64,000 nt of DNA from assembly GCA_029891385.1 (NCBI GenBank), contig CM057230.1:14211372-14275371 (forward strand), written 5' to 3'. Position 1 is the stretch's first letter. Each line of letters opens with the position of its first letter. The translations under genes were made by a program, and so were the position numbers. Under the pieces are notes generated by a model, which did no database searches, had not been told where the DNA came from, and saw only the letters and a list, made by a program, of their open reading frames with translations. Of the stretch, positions 10,617 to 22,299 are shown one piece after another. The stretch comes from Erythroxylum novogranatense (Eukaryota > Streptophyta > Magnoliopsida > Malpighiales > Erythroxylaceae).

Positions 10617-11276
10617 GCTTTCTAAGAGGAATTCAGAAGAGGAGAATGAAAGAAGGGGACGTACCTATTTAATAGTAGAGAATCGGAAATTTGAGCGACG
10701 CCGAAGACAACTTCCGAGAATGAGAATAGGGAAAAAACAGAGGAAAGCAAGAAGACGGCAAGAACGAAATGAGAGCGAAGAAAAACATACCGTCCGCCTA
10801 CTCCAAACATTTATAAGGATTAGGATCCAACCAAAGCACGACACTTGGAGAGAATCCGAGCTACTCTTGGACACGCGGCACGATCTGGACGGAGACAAAT
10901 TAGGGTTAATCGAAACCCGGACTGGCGCGAACAGTTGAAAGGACGTGAGGGACAGCTGGGTAACGACTACAAAGACGATACGTTTCAGATTCTGAAAGCT
11001 GTCAGACGGCGTGCGTCGTCAAATAATAAATGCCTCAAATGCCTTCACGCGCCCGCTAATGGAGACAACTAGTCGGCACCCGACTAATTGAAACTACCCG
11101 GGCCGTCCTATGGCTGGGCTATAATAGCATTGCCCGACCGACCGATCATTCCATTTAGCTGACCAACAGACGAGCTATGTCTCAAGGCTCAACCGATCGT
11201 CCCAACCCCGAGTCGTCCTATGACCGAGCTATACAACCTCTGCATACTCCTCCAACCCTTCTCTTCGCTCAGATTC

Positions 11277-11290
11277 GAGGAGTAGGAGGG
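11277..11290 (+). other. Polypurine tract of the Tat-like element
   Basis: GAGGAGTAGGAGGG lies four bases before the 3' LTR, the expected place for priming plus-strand DNA. One T interrupts the purine run. Confidence 0.6.
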
Positions 11291-11294
11291 CTTA

Positions 11295-11708
11295 TGGTCG
11301 GGTCGGCTATATTTGGGCCCGAGCCCAATTACAACAACCCACAGGCCGATCAGTCAGTCCTACACCTATTGATTAATCTAGGCTTGATCCACACATCCGA
11401 GGCCCATTAGCAGAAGGCAATCTCCCATGCAAACACGTAAAAACCTAAACCTAGCTGCATAATCGTATAAAAGGTATTATTCTCCCATAATCGAGGTACG
11501 AAATCATAACCTAGTTTTGTTTTTCTCTGCATTGATTCCCACCTTCACCAGAAAACTTACTTGAGCGTCGGAGGGGCTAATCGGGACATCACCCCCGACG
11601 AGCCTTCCTTGTTTTGCAGGTATATTTACGTCGAAGAACAACGCAAAAAGTTGCCAACTTATGGATCCAAACGGCAACGCACCGTTCAGCCTGAATCCGG
11701 CAGAACCA
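11295..11708 (+). repeat. 3' LTR of the Tat-like element
   Basis: 414 bp, matching 1597-2010 with about 11 transitions by eye and no indels. GAACG follows directly at 11709-11713, completing the target duplication. Confidence 0.93.
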
Positions 11709-11769
11709 GAACGTATCTACTTGTACGTGCTAGACTCAGGTTTAAGCACCTGACAAAGCAATCCCTTAA

Positions 11770-11895
11770 ATCCTTTCTACTAACTCTGAACTAATCCCGT
11801 GTCAACTCATTTTAACTATTTATTTATGTGAGCTCATATAAATAAATAGCTGAGATGAATTGACATAAGATTAATCCAAAATTAGTGGGCCGAGG
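11770..11895. repeat. Fold-back element (MITE-like), about 125 bp
   Basis: The two halves are inverted copies around 11832/11833. The inner 33-bp arms (11800-11832 and 11833-11865) agree at 28 positions, including a perfect CTATTTATTTAT/ATAAATAAATAG stretch. Pairing continues outward to about 11771/11894. Nearly all mismatches are transitions. No coding capacity. No target duplication was identified, so the class is uncertain. Confidence 0.7.
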
Positions 11896-11899
11896 ATCA

Positions 11900-13975
11900 G
11901 GTCCGCAAAGCAAATAGGAAAAATAAGATACCTCAAGAAGCAGTTGAGTTGATTTAGGCGGACCAGTTAGAAAGGCTATCTAAGAATCTATTTGGGCTGC
12001 CATCATTCTGGGACAGGACGGCTCTGTTGCTAGAACTTTCGTGAGTCCCCAACCAAGGGGGTAGGCAGAGGTAAAGATAAGTAAGTTGTTAAAATCGGAA
12101 AATCGGAGTAGCTTTTGTCAGTCTGACTTATTATATTTGGATTTTGCTGTTCGACTGGGACGATCTCGTTTTAATTGTTCTTGCGCATATTCTACGATGG
12201 GTGATTTGATTCGAAATTTAATTTACGATTAAAAGACCAAGTTAGAGACTACTTGACGTTTCGAAGAGCGACTCAGGATGTTGAGACTTTTCAAAAAAAA
12301 AAAAAGAGGGTGTATATAATATGAAATTAAATATTAAATTAAAATATTATCAAATATAACCAAAATATTGATTCTTATTATAATATCATCATCAAAATTA
12401 ATTTTATTTTATTTTTAATAATTATTTTATTTTGTTTCATTGATAATTTTACTCTTCTCATAGAAATCATTCATAATTATTTAAAATAATAATTTTATAA
12501 AATCATTTAAATTTTATTAATTATTTATAAAATATAAAATATTTTAAGCAATTAATTACAACATAAATCATATATCTGAATATGAATAAAAATTATCTCA
12601 TTATCATAATATTTGATACTAAATACTAGCACGTAATTATTAACTTTATTTAATTTCATATCAAACAAGCATAATTAGTAATTTTATTATTATTTTGATT
12701 ATCACCTTTTATTAATATTCTCATTTTTTCCAATTATTTCACTATTAGTTACCGAATGTCGTAAATTTAAGTATAAAAATAAGTATATAACTTCATAAAT
12801 ATTGTCAGCAAAATGGTAAGTAATAGTATAACAACTTCTGAATAAAAAGTTAAAAAAGCTCGTTATTTTTAAAGCGTATAATAATCCTTGGACTTCCTGA
12901 ACTTGGATTTCTATAATAACATTCACAAGTTCGTTGGTTCTAATTGCTAAGTTGAAATTTCGTCAATTTGATCAAAACTTGTCAGTTTTAATTACCAATA
13001 AATAAAAGGTCTTAACTTTCATAAAAAACAACCAATAAATTTTAGATATGTTGATAAATTTATTCATTATTCTTAAGAATAATGTAATATCTGCCCTTTG
13101 TATACATATATAGGCTGAAAATGAAACAAAAAAAAAATATTTTCATTTTAGAAAAATATTTTCAATTTTACCCTCTAAAGGTTACTATTTACGAAACCAT
13201 TCCCTTCAATTCTTCAGCATGGATGACTCCAACTGACCAATCATATGTACAATCAACTTCTCGCTTTGAGTCTATCATAACTATACTTGTTTTACCTCAC
13301 AATAACACCAGAATCGTTACAAAACTAATCAGAAAAATAAAATAAAAAAAACTCAAATCTTCAATCTGTCATCTTCGGTGAGTGTTGCCTACCACCATCA
13401 TCGTTTGACACCCCTCAATGTCAAGGGCAAAATTCTTATAGTCTTGTAGTTGTAGTTGGTCATCACCTGTATCATCGTCGATTAACAAAAATAGAGATTG
13501 AGGCTCTGAAATAATTTTTATTCATTCTTTGAAATTGGTTGAGAATAAGAGTTTTTTTGCAGTTATAAAGGTTGTTTTACTCGTTAAGAGTTTTTATTTG
13601 ATATAAAAATTATTCAATTTGATATTAAAAATTATTTTAATCATCAGAAGAATATTCTGATGACCAAAAGAATATTTCAGTCCCGAGAGATAATGTTTTG
13701 ACGACTTTTATTCTAAAAATTTTAAAGTTTTTCTTAAATTGTGTCGATCATTTTTTTCCTTAAGAATTATAGAGAAATTCTTAATGTTTGTGAACTAAAA
13801 GTTACATAAAGTTTAGGTGAGAATAGGATTAAGAGCCAAATTACATAATGGACCATACTAGCAAACCTAATAAGTCCTAGATTGTTAATTGAGTCCATCA
13901 ACTTGTAAATGACACTAATTAGGATATTTTCTTTCCTATTTTTTAGGTATAGCAAGAGAGAGACTCCATACCATA
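11900..13975. other. AT-rich intergenic sequence
   Basis: No gene or RNA is recognised. 11900-12290 is of ordinary composition. From about 12300 it is AT-rich with A-runs. Open frames here are short and without family features. Confidence 0.5.
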
Positions 13976-13979
13976 AGGT

Positions 13980-15110
13980 ATAGACTAACAAGTACATCAA
14001 TTAGTTAAGTTCATATCTATTTTTTGATATCAAATTCATACCTTCTATTGAGTATGGTTTTAAATTAATATGACATGATAAGTCAAGAATAAGTAGTCAC
14101 TATCATGATGCCTATGTGAGTAATACCACGACATGTAAGTATATGAATACAAGTTTAAGTACCTATAACATATTGCATGCATTTATGATAGTCCCCGTAT
14201 GATCGAGTGCTCGTTTGAGAAATTGCATGACTTGTAGATGTGTTTGAATGTGAATGTCGCGGAGAAAAAAAAAAGTAGGACGTGCCACTTAATGAGTATG
14301 CATCAGGATCAAGTGAGCACTTGTTTGATTATGAGAGATGATTGTGATATGACATTGAGATATGATATAGATCAATCTTGATTGATGCTTGACTCCTAGT
14401 CGGGTCCTTATTTGATATGTATATTATTAATATGATTGTGACTTTAAACTTATTGATTGATGACTGGCCTGTCAATGATGCTTGGCTCCCTACAATCCTT
14501 TGGACTGTGAAAGCCTTATAACTATAAGAGTATAGGTGTATGGCAAGGCCGTTGGTGATGCTTAGCTTCTCTTAGTCATTCCATGTGTAGTATTATGAGG
14601 ATTTAACCTTGAAAAGTAGGGTCTTATAGACATTCCTTCTCCAAGATTTATTTTATATTACAAGTGATTTGTCACACATTATTTTTATGTGTTTATACTA
14701 ATATATATTGTATTTTGTATGAGCACGTCACAGGTATCGTCGGGCGATATGGAATTATTTGGTGATGTCGAGCTCTCCTCAATCCTATTTTTGAAGTCAG
14801 CTACCACCAACTTTGCAGCAGTGATTCCGAGAAGTGTTGTTTGTAATACGTCTACTTATATGCATGTTTTTTTATTTGTTTTTAATTATACTTGTACTTT
14901 TGTATTTGTAGTGATATAATTTAGTATGTTGAAAATAAATTCTGAAGCATGCTAACATTATTGTCCTTCATTGTGCCTGTACTTATGCATGCCCACATTG
15001 TCATTTATTTTTGAGATTTTACATTTATTTCTATCACTAGTAGCCAAGCTTACGTGTGATCTAAGGACTTCGACTTTTGAGTTTCACGTACTGATTACGT
15101 GCCCAATCAA
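13980..15110. repeat. Possible decayed LTR-like relic
   Basis: The stretch has the style of a long plant gypsy LTR. Three imperfect repeats of GATGCTTGGCTCC type lie near 14388, 14477 and 14556. The second contains a small stem (ATCCTTTGGACT). Further on is a GTCGGGCGATATGG segment near 14740. I found no partner LTR or target duplication, so this is only a resemblance. Confidence 0.28.
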
Positions 15111-16255
15111 CATTAAAAATTTTTAATCTTCATGCTAAAATATTAAGTTCCTCTCTTTGTTTTTTAATTTGATCAGCAAACACTAAATATAGAAAAACTA
15201 TATGATATTAAGCTTAGAAAGTTTTTTAATAAGTTGAAAATTATTTTGCATTTAAAGTTAACTATTCAAAGGAACTAACCTTTAAGAACTAAATAATATT
15301 TTCTTGAAAATTTTAAGGTTAAGTTCAAAAGGAAAATATTAAATTCAATTAAAAATTTAGGACTTATTATATATAATTATTTCTTAATTAGTTTGACTGG
15401 AACTAAGGTATCATCAATTAATCTTCAAACATCTTATTAATTTACCATCATCTTGTCAGAATGTTAAAAAAGTCCCATTGTAATATTCTAGTAATTATAT
15501 TTGCATTTTAAGCATAAATTTCCATTTTAATCTTTTGAGAACAATGTTTTAGCCTCGTGATTATCATTCGTAAGCTGGTTATGCACGCACACATTCAATA
15601 ACAAATATCAGTGTTTTATGTTTTATCTTATCTTTTAAGACTGCAAAAACCCTTTATTTTTGCAGATTGTTTCAGTATCAACTCTCATCCTGTACTAAAC
15701 CTGATGCCAAAACGTCATCTTAAAAATAAGGTATTGATTGTTGTTAACAGACTTTTGGTAGAAATGATAAAATTAAAGAAAATGTTGATATCTTCTACCC
15801 AATTTTTAACCAAAGAGAGTAAACCCAATTTTATGATATATTACAAAAAGGTAAACCTAGATTCTGAAACATACTTTGAATTACTTATTTATAAATATAT
15901 TTTCAATGAGAGTTTTAACATATATTTTCTTTCATTATTATTTTTGAAACAACAAAAATATGTTACAATAAAGAGTTGAGAAAAGTAAGCGGGCTCTTTA
16001 GCGGGCAAAGAAGAACAGCTGAGTTCGAGTAAAGAAAGAAATTACAACGCTCGAAGTGTTGAAGGAACAGTTAAGAAATGACCTCGTTTAGTTTAGTGAC
16101 AAGACCCCAGTCTTGTACACATGTAATCTTTTTAGTGCTTTGAGGTCACGACTACTGTAACTATTGTATAAGGGTGCAACGACTTTTTGGAAAGACTAAC
16201 AAATAAACGACATTTCTTTCAGGAGAGACTAACAAATAAATGACATTTTCTATCT
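15111..16255. other. AT-rich spacer with an unrecognised 122-codon frame
   Basis: An open frame at 15611-15979 (MFYVLSYLLRLQKPFIFADC) is AT-rich, resembles no family I know and is probably chance. A short direct repeat, GACTAACAAATAAA followed by YGACATT, occurs at about 16193 and 16229. Confidence 0.4.
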
Positions 16256-16259
16256 TTTC

Positions 16260-16978
16260 TGTCACAAACCAATTTAGAGATGGCCAAAAGGTGGTGTCTT
16301 TCCATTAAGCCTGGAAGAAATAATATATATAAATTTACAAGAGTCAAAGAAATTTTGTCTCCCCTGATTATACCAACCTAAATAATGGAGATAACGAAGA
16401 CTTTTAGAGAGTAAATCTCTTATTTCATATGTGTATTTGTGCAAAGGTGATATTTCACATATATAGCAATCTATATGATCTATATTTGGAAAATACAAAT
16501 TAATACAAATCTTGCTATAATTCTAACAATAGTGGATCGATTCTTTTCTTTAATCTTCCAAGTGATAACTTATGCCATCACTCCCCCTCAAGTTGATGCA
16601 TATAGAACCAACATGCCCAACATGCCCAACTTGTTAAATATCATCACTTGTTGCTTTATTATCACAAAACAGATTCATTTTTTCATCAAGAGGAAATCCA
16701 ATTTCAGATAATAGTCTCTTAAGCCAAAGAAGTCCAGATAGTCCCTTTGCCATTCCTTTGAGCTTTGCTTCTCCACTTGATAAAGCAACTACTTTCTATT
16801 TCTTACTTCTCCAGGAAACTAACATTTTGCCAACAAATGTGAAGTAGCCAGAAGTAGACTTCATATTTGATATGCTCCCTACTCAGTCCGCATTGGCATA
16901 CCCTTCAACATTCAGGTGGCCATTTTTAGAGAACAAAATTCCTTTTCCTAGGGATGATTTTAGATATTGAAGGGCTTG
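16260..16978 (-). pseudogene. pol: Oldest copia element, left part: 3' LTR start and RNase H fragment
   Basis: Read on the minus strand, 16978-16670 encodes the copia connection/RNase H region: LQYLKSSLGKGILFSKNGHL, then a degraded YANAD block and a WRSKK segment. Coding then jumps, with roughly 60 codons missing, to a short tail and the polypurine tract TTGAGGGGGAG (16591-16581). The LTR start TGATGGCATAAG follows, with its first base at 16580. The left end of the LTR was not located. The other half continues at 58867-61764: the 16979-58861 element was inserted between two adjacent codons of this polyprotein. Confidence 0.75.
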
Positions 16979-17206
16979 TATTGGCAGTATTGGCACCTAA
17001 CAGCAACAACGACATTGCAGGACATTATTCTCATTAATTACTAGTGTATATTACTTTTGTAATTGTAGTGTATTACTTACGTGATTGTAGGCTGTTAGTT
17101 AGTTTTCATACATATCTCATTAGGGCTACACTTACATGTATATAAGGAACATTACAAGTCAATAATACGATGAGTGAGTTACTGCCTCCTTTTATCCTTT
17201 TCTACA
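16979..17206 (+). repeat. 5' LTR of the second-layer copia
   Basis: 228 bp, partner at 58634-58861. It contains TATATAAGG at 17139-17147 as the likely TATA box. It is followed without a gap by the primer-binding site. Confidence 0.92.
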
Positions 17207-17218
17207 TGGTATCAGAGC
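17207..17218 (+). other. Primer-binding site of the second-layer copia
   Basis: TGGTATCAGAGC, the complement of the 3' end of plant initiator tRNA-Met, directly abuts the LTR. Confidence 0.93.
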
Positions 17219-17263
17219 AACGATTCTAGACCTAAAACCACCACCACAAATCAAACCACTCCA

Positions 17264-18102
17264 ATGGCTGAAAGTTTAATATCAGTTACTGTAGCCATTG
17301 ATACCAAATCACCCTTTTATCTCCATCCTTCAAATCATCCTGGTTTAGTTTTTGTTACCCAAACTCTTCATGAGAATGGAGAAAATTATTGTACACGGCG
17401 GCGAACATTCCTCAATGCTTTACAGGCAAAGAATAAGGCTGGTTTTCTTGATGGATCCATTGTGAGACTAGATGATGATTCCCTTGATTTGCAAGCTTGG
17501 ATTCAATGCAATGCTTTAGTGTTAGCATGGCTCTCAAACGCACTTGGCAAGGATCATCAAGATGGCACAACTAATGTAGAAACAGCTCGTGAGGCATGGG
17601 TAAATTTGGAGGAGCAGTTCACACAAGGCATAGCACCACGAATATATGAATTATGCATCGTGCTTCTCCAACAAGAGAAGGCACCTATTTCTGCCTATTA
17701 AGGGAAATTGAAGAGCCTTTGCAACGAATTGCAAGCTTCACGTCCCATTCCAACCTGCACGTGTGGAGCAGCAAAGAAGATGACAAATATGAGGGAGGAG
17801 GAGAAAGTCTTTGATTTTTTGATGGGTTTGGATGATACTTTCTCTACCATTCGCTCCCAAATCCTTGCACTTGATCTATTGCCTAATATTGGGAAAGAAT
17901 ATGCCATTGCTGCCCAAGATGAAAAACAAGCGTTGGTGGCAACTAGTCGTGTTCCTCAAGTAGAAGGGGCAGTATTGGCAGCAGGAAACATGGTGCACAA
18001 AGAAAGAGTGGCAAAAATCGTGGCACAGATCACCACGAACGTCAGCAACTTCAGATGCCAGCGCCAGTAGCTTTCAACGCCATGCATAATGCTGATACAA
18101 AT
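17264..18102 (+). pseudogene. gag: gag of the second-layer copia, broken by a stop and by an insertion
   Basis: Translation from ATG 17264 gives a copia gag N-terminus of the type with SPFYLHPSNHPGLVFV, followed by a helical capsid-like region (WIQCNALVLAWLSNAL, EAWVNLEEQF). TAA at 17699-17701 interrupts it. The same frame then resumes (LKSLCNELQASRPIPTCTCG, VFDFLMGLDDTFSTIRSQIL) to TAG at 18068-18070. A zinc knuckle is not visible. The Athila-like element enters at 18103, and gag-like sequence continues on the far side at 55266. Confidence 0.8.
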
Positions 18103-19488
18103 TGATAAGTGCATATTTGTCTAATATTTATGTTTTAATTATTCCTTTTTATTCCTCTTGTTGATACAATTATTGGGACTTAATTTGATTTAATATTTCC
18201 TTGTAGGGAATTACAATCTTTGCGTAACGTGGGAAATTAAGAGGAAAACAACAATTAAATCAAAGACAGAATAGGAAGGCGCAACATAAAAAACTGGAGA
18301 CACGAAAATAAATGGGGAAGAATTAAAACAAGTGGGCTCTTAATTGAGAAGAGACACGCAGAACAGGGGGAGGCCCACTTAAGGAGGAAAAGTGAGACAA
18401 AACCTAGGGAAGCGTGAGACAAGGAAAAAGGGGGTAAAAAAATAGCAGTGGCACTTTGAAGGAGTATGCACGCAGCACAAGACTAAAGAGAAAAGAAAAG
18501 AGAAAAGGTTGGAAGTTTGGATTCTTGGCATCACAACAGTGACGATACACGGGTGTAGCAAGGAGCAGCGGCACTTGGAGATCTTCTAGTTTTCCTTATT
18601 TCCCTTGTTATTTAGACAATGTTGATTAAGAATCTTGTTTTATTTAATTTCGTTATGAGTAGCTAAACTGTTTTAGTCGGGGAATTCCAACTGTTATGCT
18701 TTGACTCGTGAGACCTATTGTTCGATTATTTGGTTTATAATATTAAATCATCGCTTCCGTTTCTTGTCATTGTTTATTAATTGATTCTACGATTAGGGCC
18801 CGATTGTAGAATTAGTTAATTAACATATCGCCAACTAATTTACTTGGTGGTGTTAACTGGGTGATTAATGTTTGTGGCAATTGGCACTAGGACATATTAC
18901 TTGTCTGATTTTGTGTTGAGAAACTTGCGATCTAATTAGATGAAGCACGAGTCAGTGCGTAGTCAGTTAGGGTTAGTGTTTCTTTAGAGCTTAATGCTGT
19001 TAATTAATTGAATCTCGGAGAGAGTCTCAAAGGGGTTATTAGTTAATTAGGAAACAGTTTAAAGGAGTCTCTTTGATTGTTCTAAAATTAAGAAGAAGCG
19101 AGGGAGCCAGGGGTAGTTGGTAACCATAGCTAACCTATTATTAAACCAAAGAAAATATTTGAGTCGATGATCGAGGTCTATGCATAATAATTAGGAATTT
19201 CATGGCTAAGTTGTCGTTTATTGAGTTAATCAATTTTATCTGTGTTCTTTGCTAGTTTAATCATAGTTGTTATTTTATTTGATATCAATTGCGTTAATCA
19301 TTTATTAGTGGTTAGATTAATTAGTAGTTTAGTGGAAAACTCCAAAACCCCCTTTTTAATTAATTTCATTCGTTCTTTGGCATTTGAATAGAATCAATTT
19401 ATTCCATTCTCAGTAGATCGACCCCATTTGCACAATTTATTTTCGTTTGGTGTTTGGAAATTATTTTTGGTGGATTCGATACGCATCA
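18103..19488 (+). repeat. 5' LTR of the Athila-like element
   Basis: 1386 bp. It pairs with 45895-47107 plus 55075-55260. It is uninterrupted here and gives the intact reference used to date the solo-LTR insertion into the 3' copy. Confidence 0.92.
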
Positions 19489-19493
19489 AATTT

Positions 19494-19511
19494 TGGCGTC
19501 GTTTCCAGGGA
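19494..19511 (+). other. Primer-binding site of the Athila-like element
   Basis: TGGCGTCGTTTCCAGGGA lies five bases after the LTR. It resembles the tRNA-Asp-type site TGGCGCCGTTGCCGGGGA common in Athila elements, with three changes. Confidence 0.75.
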
Positions 19512-19540
19512 AGTGGTAACTAATTGATTTTGTTTTTTTT

Positions 19541-20927
19541 ATGCCTAGGAACATTCGTACGGGAGATTCCATCTTGTACGACCCTGAGATCGAAAAGACC
19601 GCTAAGAGGCTAAGGAAGTTGAGCAAACTAAGGAAGAAGCAAGGAGAAGTTAGTGGATTACCGACCTCGGTAGAGTCGACATCAAAGCAGTATGAAGAAG
19701 AGATTGAATTTGAACAAAGAACTGACAGAAGCTTAACCGTGACCACGCTTGCAGGATATGACTCTTGAGTAACCCTCCAGACTTGGGTAGACCATCAAGC
19801 ACAAAGATCCGCCGTGCATAGACTTTCCGTAACTTCAAGAAGGGTTCAATTAAAGTCCGACTCATCCACTTGTTGCCCACCTTCCGTGGATTGGAAAACG
19901 AGGATCCGAATAAGCATCTGAAGGAATTTCACCTCGTCTGTACTTCCATGAAGCCCCGCAATGTCACGGAGGACCAAATCAAACTGAGAGCTTTTCCATT
20001 CTCGCTGCAAGATGCAGCCAAGGACTGGCTCTACTACCTACCTCCGGGGACAATCAACACTTAGGAAGGGATGTCCCGACAGTTTCTAGAGAAATATTTC
20101 CCAACATCCCGAGCCGCCAACATCAGGCGTGAAATATGTGGCATTAAGCAGATGGATTCAGAGAACCTCTACGAGTACTGGGAGAGGTACAAAAGAATTT
20201 TAGCAAGCTGCCCGCAGCATGGCATATCCGAACAATTGATCATCTAGTATTTCTACGAGGGTCTGATCCCAACGGAGCGCAGAATGATGGACGCCGCAAG
20301 TGGTGGAGCCATCGTTAGCAAAACCCCAACCGAAACCCGGGAGTTGATATCAACCATGGCAACAAACTCCCAGCAATTCGGTGCTCGACAAGATATACCG
20401 CGAAGGGTGAACGAGGTAAATGTTACTTCTCTCAATGAGGTAAAATCTTTGCTAACAACTTTGGTCCAGAATTTGAATGTAGGTACTCCTCCACTTGCGA
20501 GGGCGTGTGGCATCTGCACTAGCCTAGCTCACTCAACCGATGCATGCCCAACACTCCACGATGAAACACCGGAGAATGTGAATGCTATTGGGTTCCAACA
20601 GAGAAAATTTGATCCTTATTCAAACACCAACAACCTCGATTAGAGAAGCCACCCAAATTTCAGTTATGCTAATAACCAACTGAACCAATAGAACTTCCAT
20701 CACGGACCACCACCACCGTAGCAACAGCCTTCAGGCTCAGGTAAGCCTCTTGAAGAAATTGTTTGTATGTTAGCTACTAATACTGAGAAATTTCAACAAG
20801 ACACTGCAACCAGATTTCAAAAGATAGAAGAGAGTATGAAGACTCTAGAGACTCAAATGAGCCAGATAGCATCCTCAGTTAGCAAAATGGAGACCCAAGG
20901 CAAGCTGTCGTCTCAGACACTCGACCC
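19541..20927 (+). pseudogene. gag: gag of the Athila-like element, first part, many TAG stops
   Basis: It opens at ATG 19541 (MPRNIRTGDSILYDPEIEKT), with a stop at 19766-19768. The capsid block is at 19870-20643: MLPTFRGLENEDPNKHLKEF, LRAFPFSLQDAAKDWLYYLP and further on a CGICTSLAHSTDACP knuckle, all typical Athila gag. In-frame stops near 20062, 20246, 20641, 20690 and 20718 are all TAG. The region from 20767 (FQKIEESMKTLETQMSQIAS) is the usual coiled tail. The SIRE-like element enters at 20928, and the frame resumes at 43216. Confidence 0.85.
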
Positions 20928-22071
20928 TGAAGTAAATCACACGTTAATATATTGAATAATAATATGATCAAGATACACAAGAAGGGGAGGGGGGGGTTGA
21001 ATTGTGATAAACTTTTCGTTAATCCTTCAATAACAATTGCTTGTTCTTTCGTAAAACTTATCTTAAATCAATTCTTGACTAGTTTGAAAACCTTTGATAA
21101 TAATGAGAACTACGATTTAAGTAAAGTAAGAGTTAGTTAGAGAAAACACACAATTTATCCTGGTTCACCCTAAACCGTGGGCTACGTCCCATCCTCGATA
21201 TCCTTCGAGATTTCACTATCTCCGAACTGCTTACAAGTATTCTTTGACCGAGCCTCTTCAGTATCTTAACAACAAGTATTCTTTACTCTTAGCCTCTTCA
21301 AAGCTTCTGTAACACTTTTCAAAATGAAAACTAATAAAGAGCTTTTACAAAAGAGTTGCTCTTAATAATGTACACTCGAAAAATAGTTCACAATTTTTCG
21401 AGATAGTGATGTTTGAATACTCGAGTTTCATTCACTTATCTCAAAAGTCGTTTTACTTCAATCTCGACTCTTATTTATAATCGGTCTTCAACTGTTTTTG
21501 AATATCGCTTCTTGAATCTTTAAAAAGCGGTTATTCGGTTTAACTCAGAATCGCCTTAAAGCGATGTTTCTTTCTTCGCCTCGATTCTTGTATCGCTCGC
21601 TTTTTCTTCGTAAAGCTTCCGCCTGATTTTTGTATCGCCTTTTCTTCCTTCGCTTTTCTTCCTTCGCTTTTCTTCCGTCATTATTCTTCCTCCTTTTCCT
21701 TCCTTCGCTTTTCTTAAAATGCGCTTTTCTTCCGCTCATTATTCTTCCGCCTCGCTTTTCCTTCCTTCGCTTTTCTTCCGCTCGCTTTTTCTTCCTTCGC
21801 TTTTCTTCCGTCATTATTCTTCCGCTCGCTTTTCCTTCCTTCGCATTTTTCTTCCGTCGCTTTTCTTCCTTACCTTTTTTCCGCCTCATTATTCTTAATG
21901 CCTTTTCCTTCCTTCTATTTTTCTTCCTTACCTTTTCTTCCTACGCTTTTCTTCCGTCTCGTTATTCTTCCTTCGCTTTTTCTTTTATGCATCCATCTAC
22001 TTTTCATTTGTATATTTCTCTTTGTTTATTATCAAAATTATTTAATACGTGAAGTCCGGTTTGACTTAACA
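20928..22071 (-). repeat. 3' LTR (left) of the SIRE-like copia
   Basis: In element orientation it starts TGTTAAGTCAAACC (at 22071) and ends TTTACTTCA (at 20928). It holds a long CTTCC/GCTTTT-rich tract at 21640-21985, purine-rich on the element strand. The polypurine tract AAAAGGGAGAAT is at 22083-22072. Confidence 0.9.
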
Positions 22072-22299
22072 TTCTCCCTTTTGATGATAAAAATACTTGT
22101 GATTTGGAGAAATATGAAAAGTATCAATTATCTGTATATTGAGATAAAAAATAACTTCGCTTATCCTTCCAAATTGATTTCTTCCTTCTCCCTTCTCCCC
22201 TATTTGTTATTGATAAAAAATTATTTCCCAATCTGCTTCACCAACTTTTCAGCATCTTCTTAATCTTCTTCATATCCTTATCAAGTTTCAACATGCTTC

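Larger units (their letters stand above)
1597..11708 (+). mobile_element. Complete but decayed Ty3/gypsy retrotransposon, Tat-like lineage
   Basis: The element has two 414-bp LTRs that start TGGTCGGGTCGG and end CAGAACCA. It is flanked by identical 5-bp target duplications GAACG at 1592-1596 and 11709-11713, so both ends are exact. The order is 5' LTR, primer-binding site, gag, protease, reverse transcriptase/RNase H, a second archaeal-type RNase H, integrase, tandem repeat array, antisense gene, polypurine tract, 3' LTR. Two RNase H blocks, the long region after integrase and an antisense reading frame are traits known from the Tat lineage (Grande, Retand and relatives). By eye the LTRs differ at about 11 positions, all transitions, so insertion is fairly recent. 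All pol frames carry stops or frameshifts, so it is not autonomous now. Confidence 0.85.

Noticed and set aside
11900..12290. Possible small TRIM/SINE-like sequence next to the fold-back
   Set aside because: No terminal repeats, primer site, RNA polymerase III boxes or A-tail could be defended.
15611..15979. 122-codon frame in the AT-rich spacer
   Set aside because: Lys/Ile/Phe/Leu-rich composition expected from AT-rich DNA, no known motif, no promoter or neighbour support.
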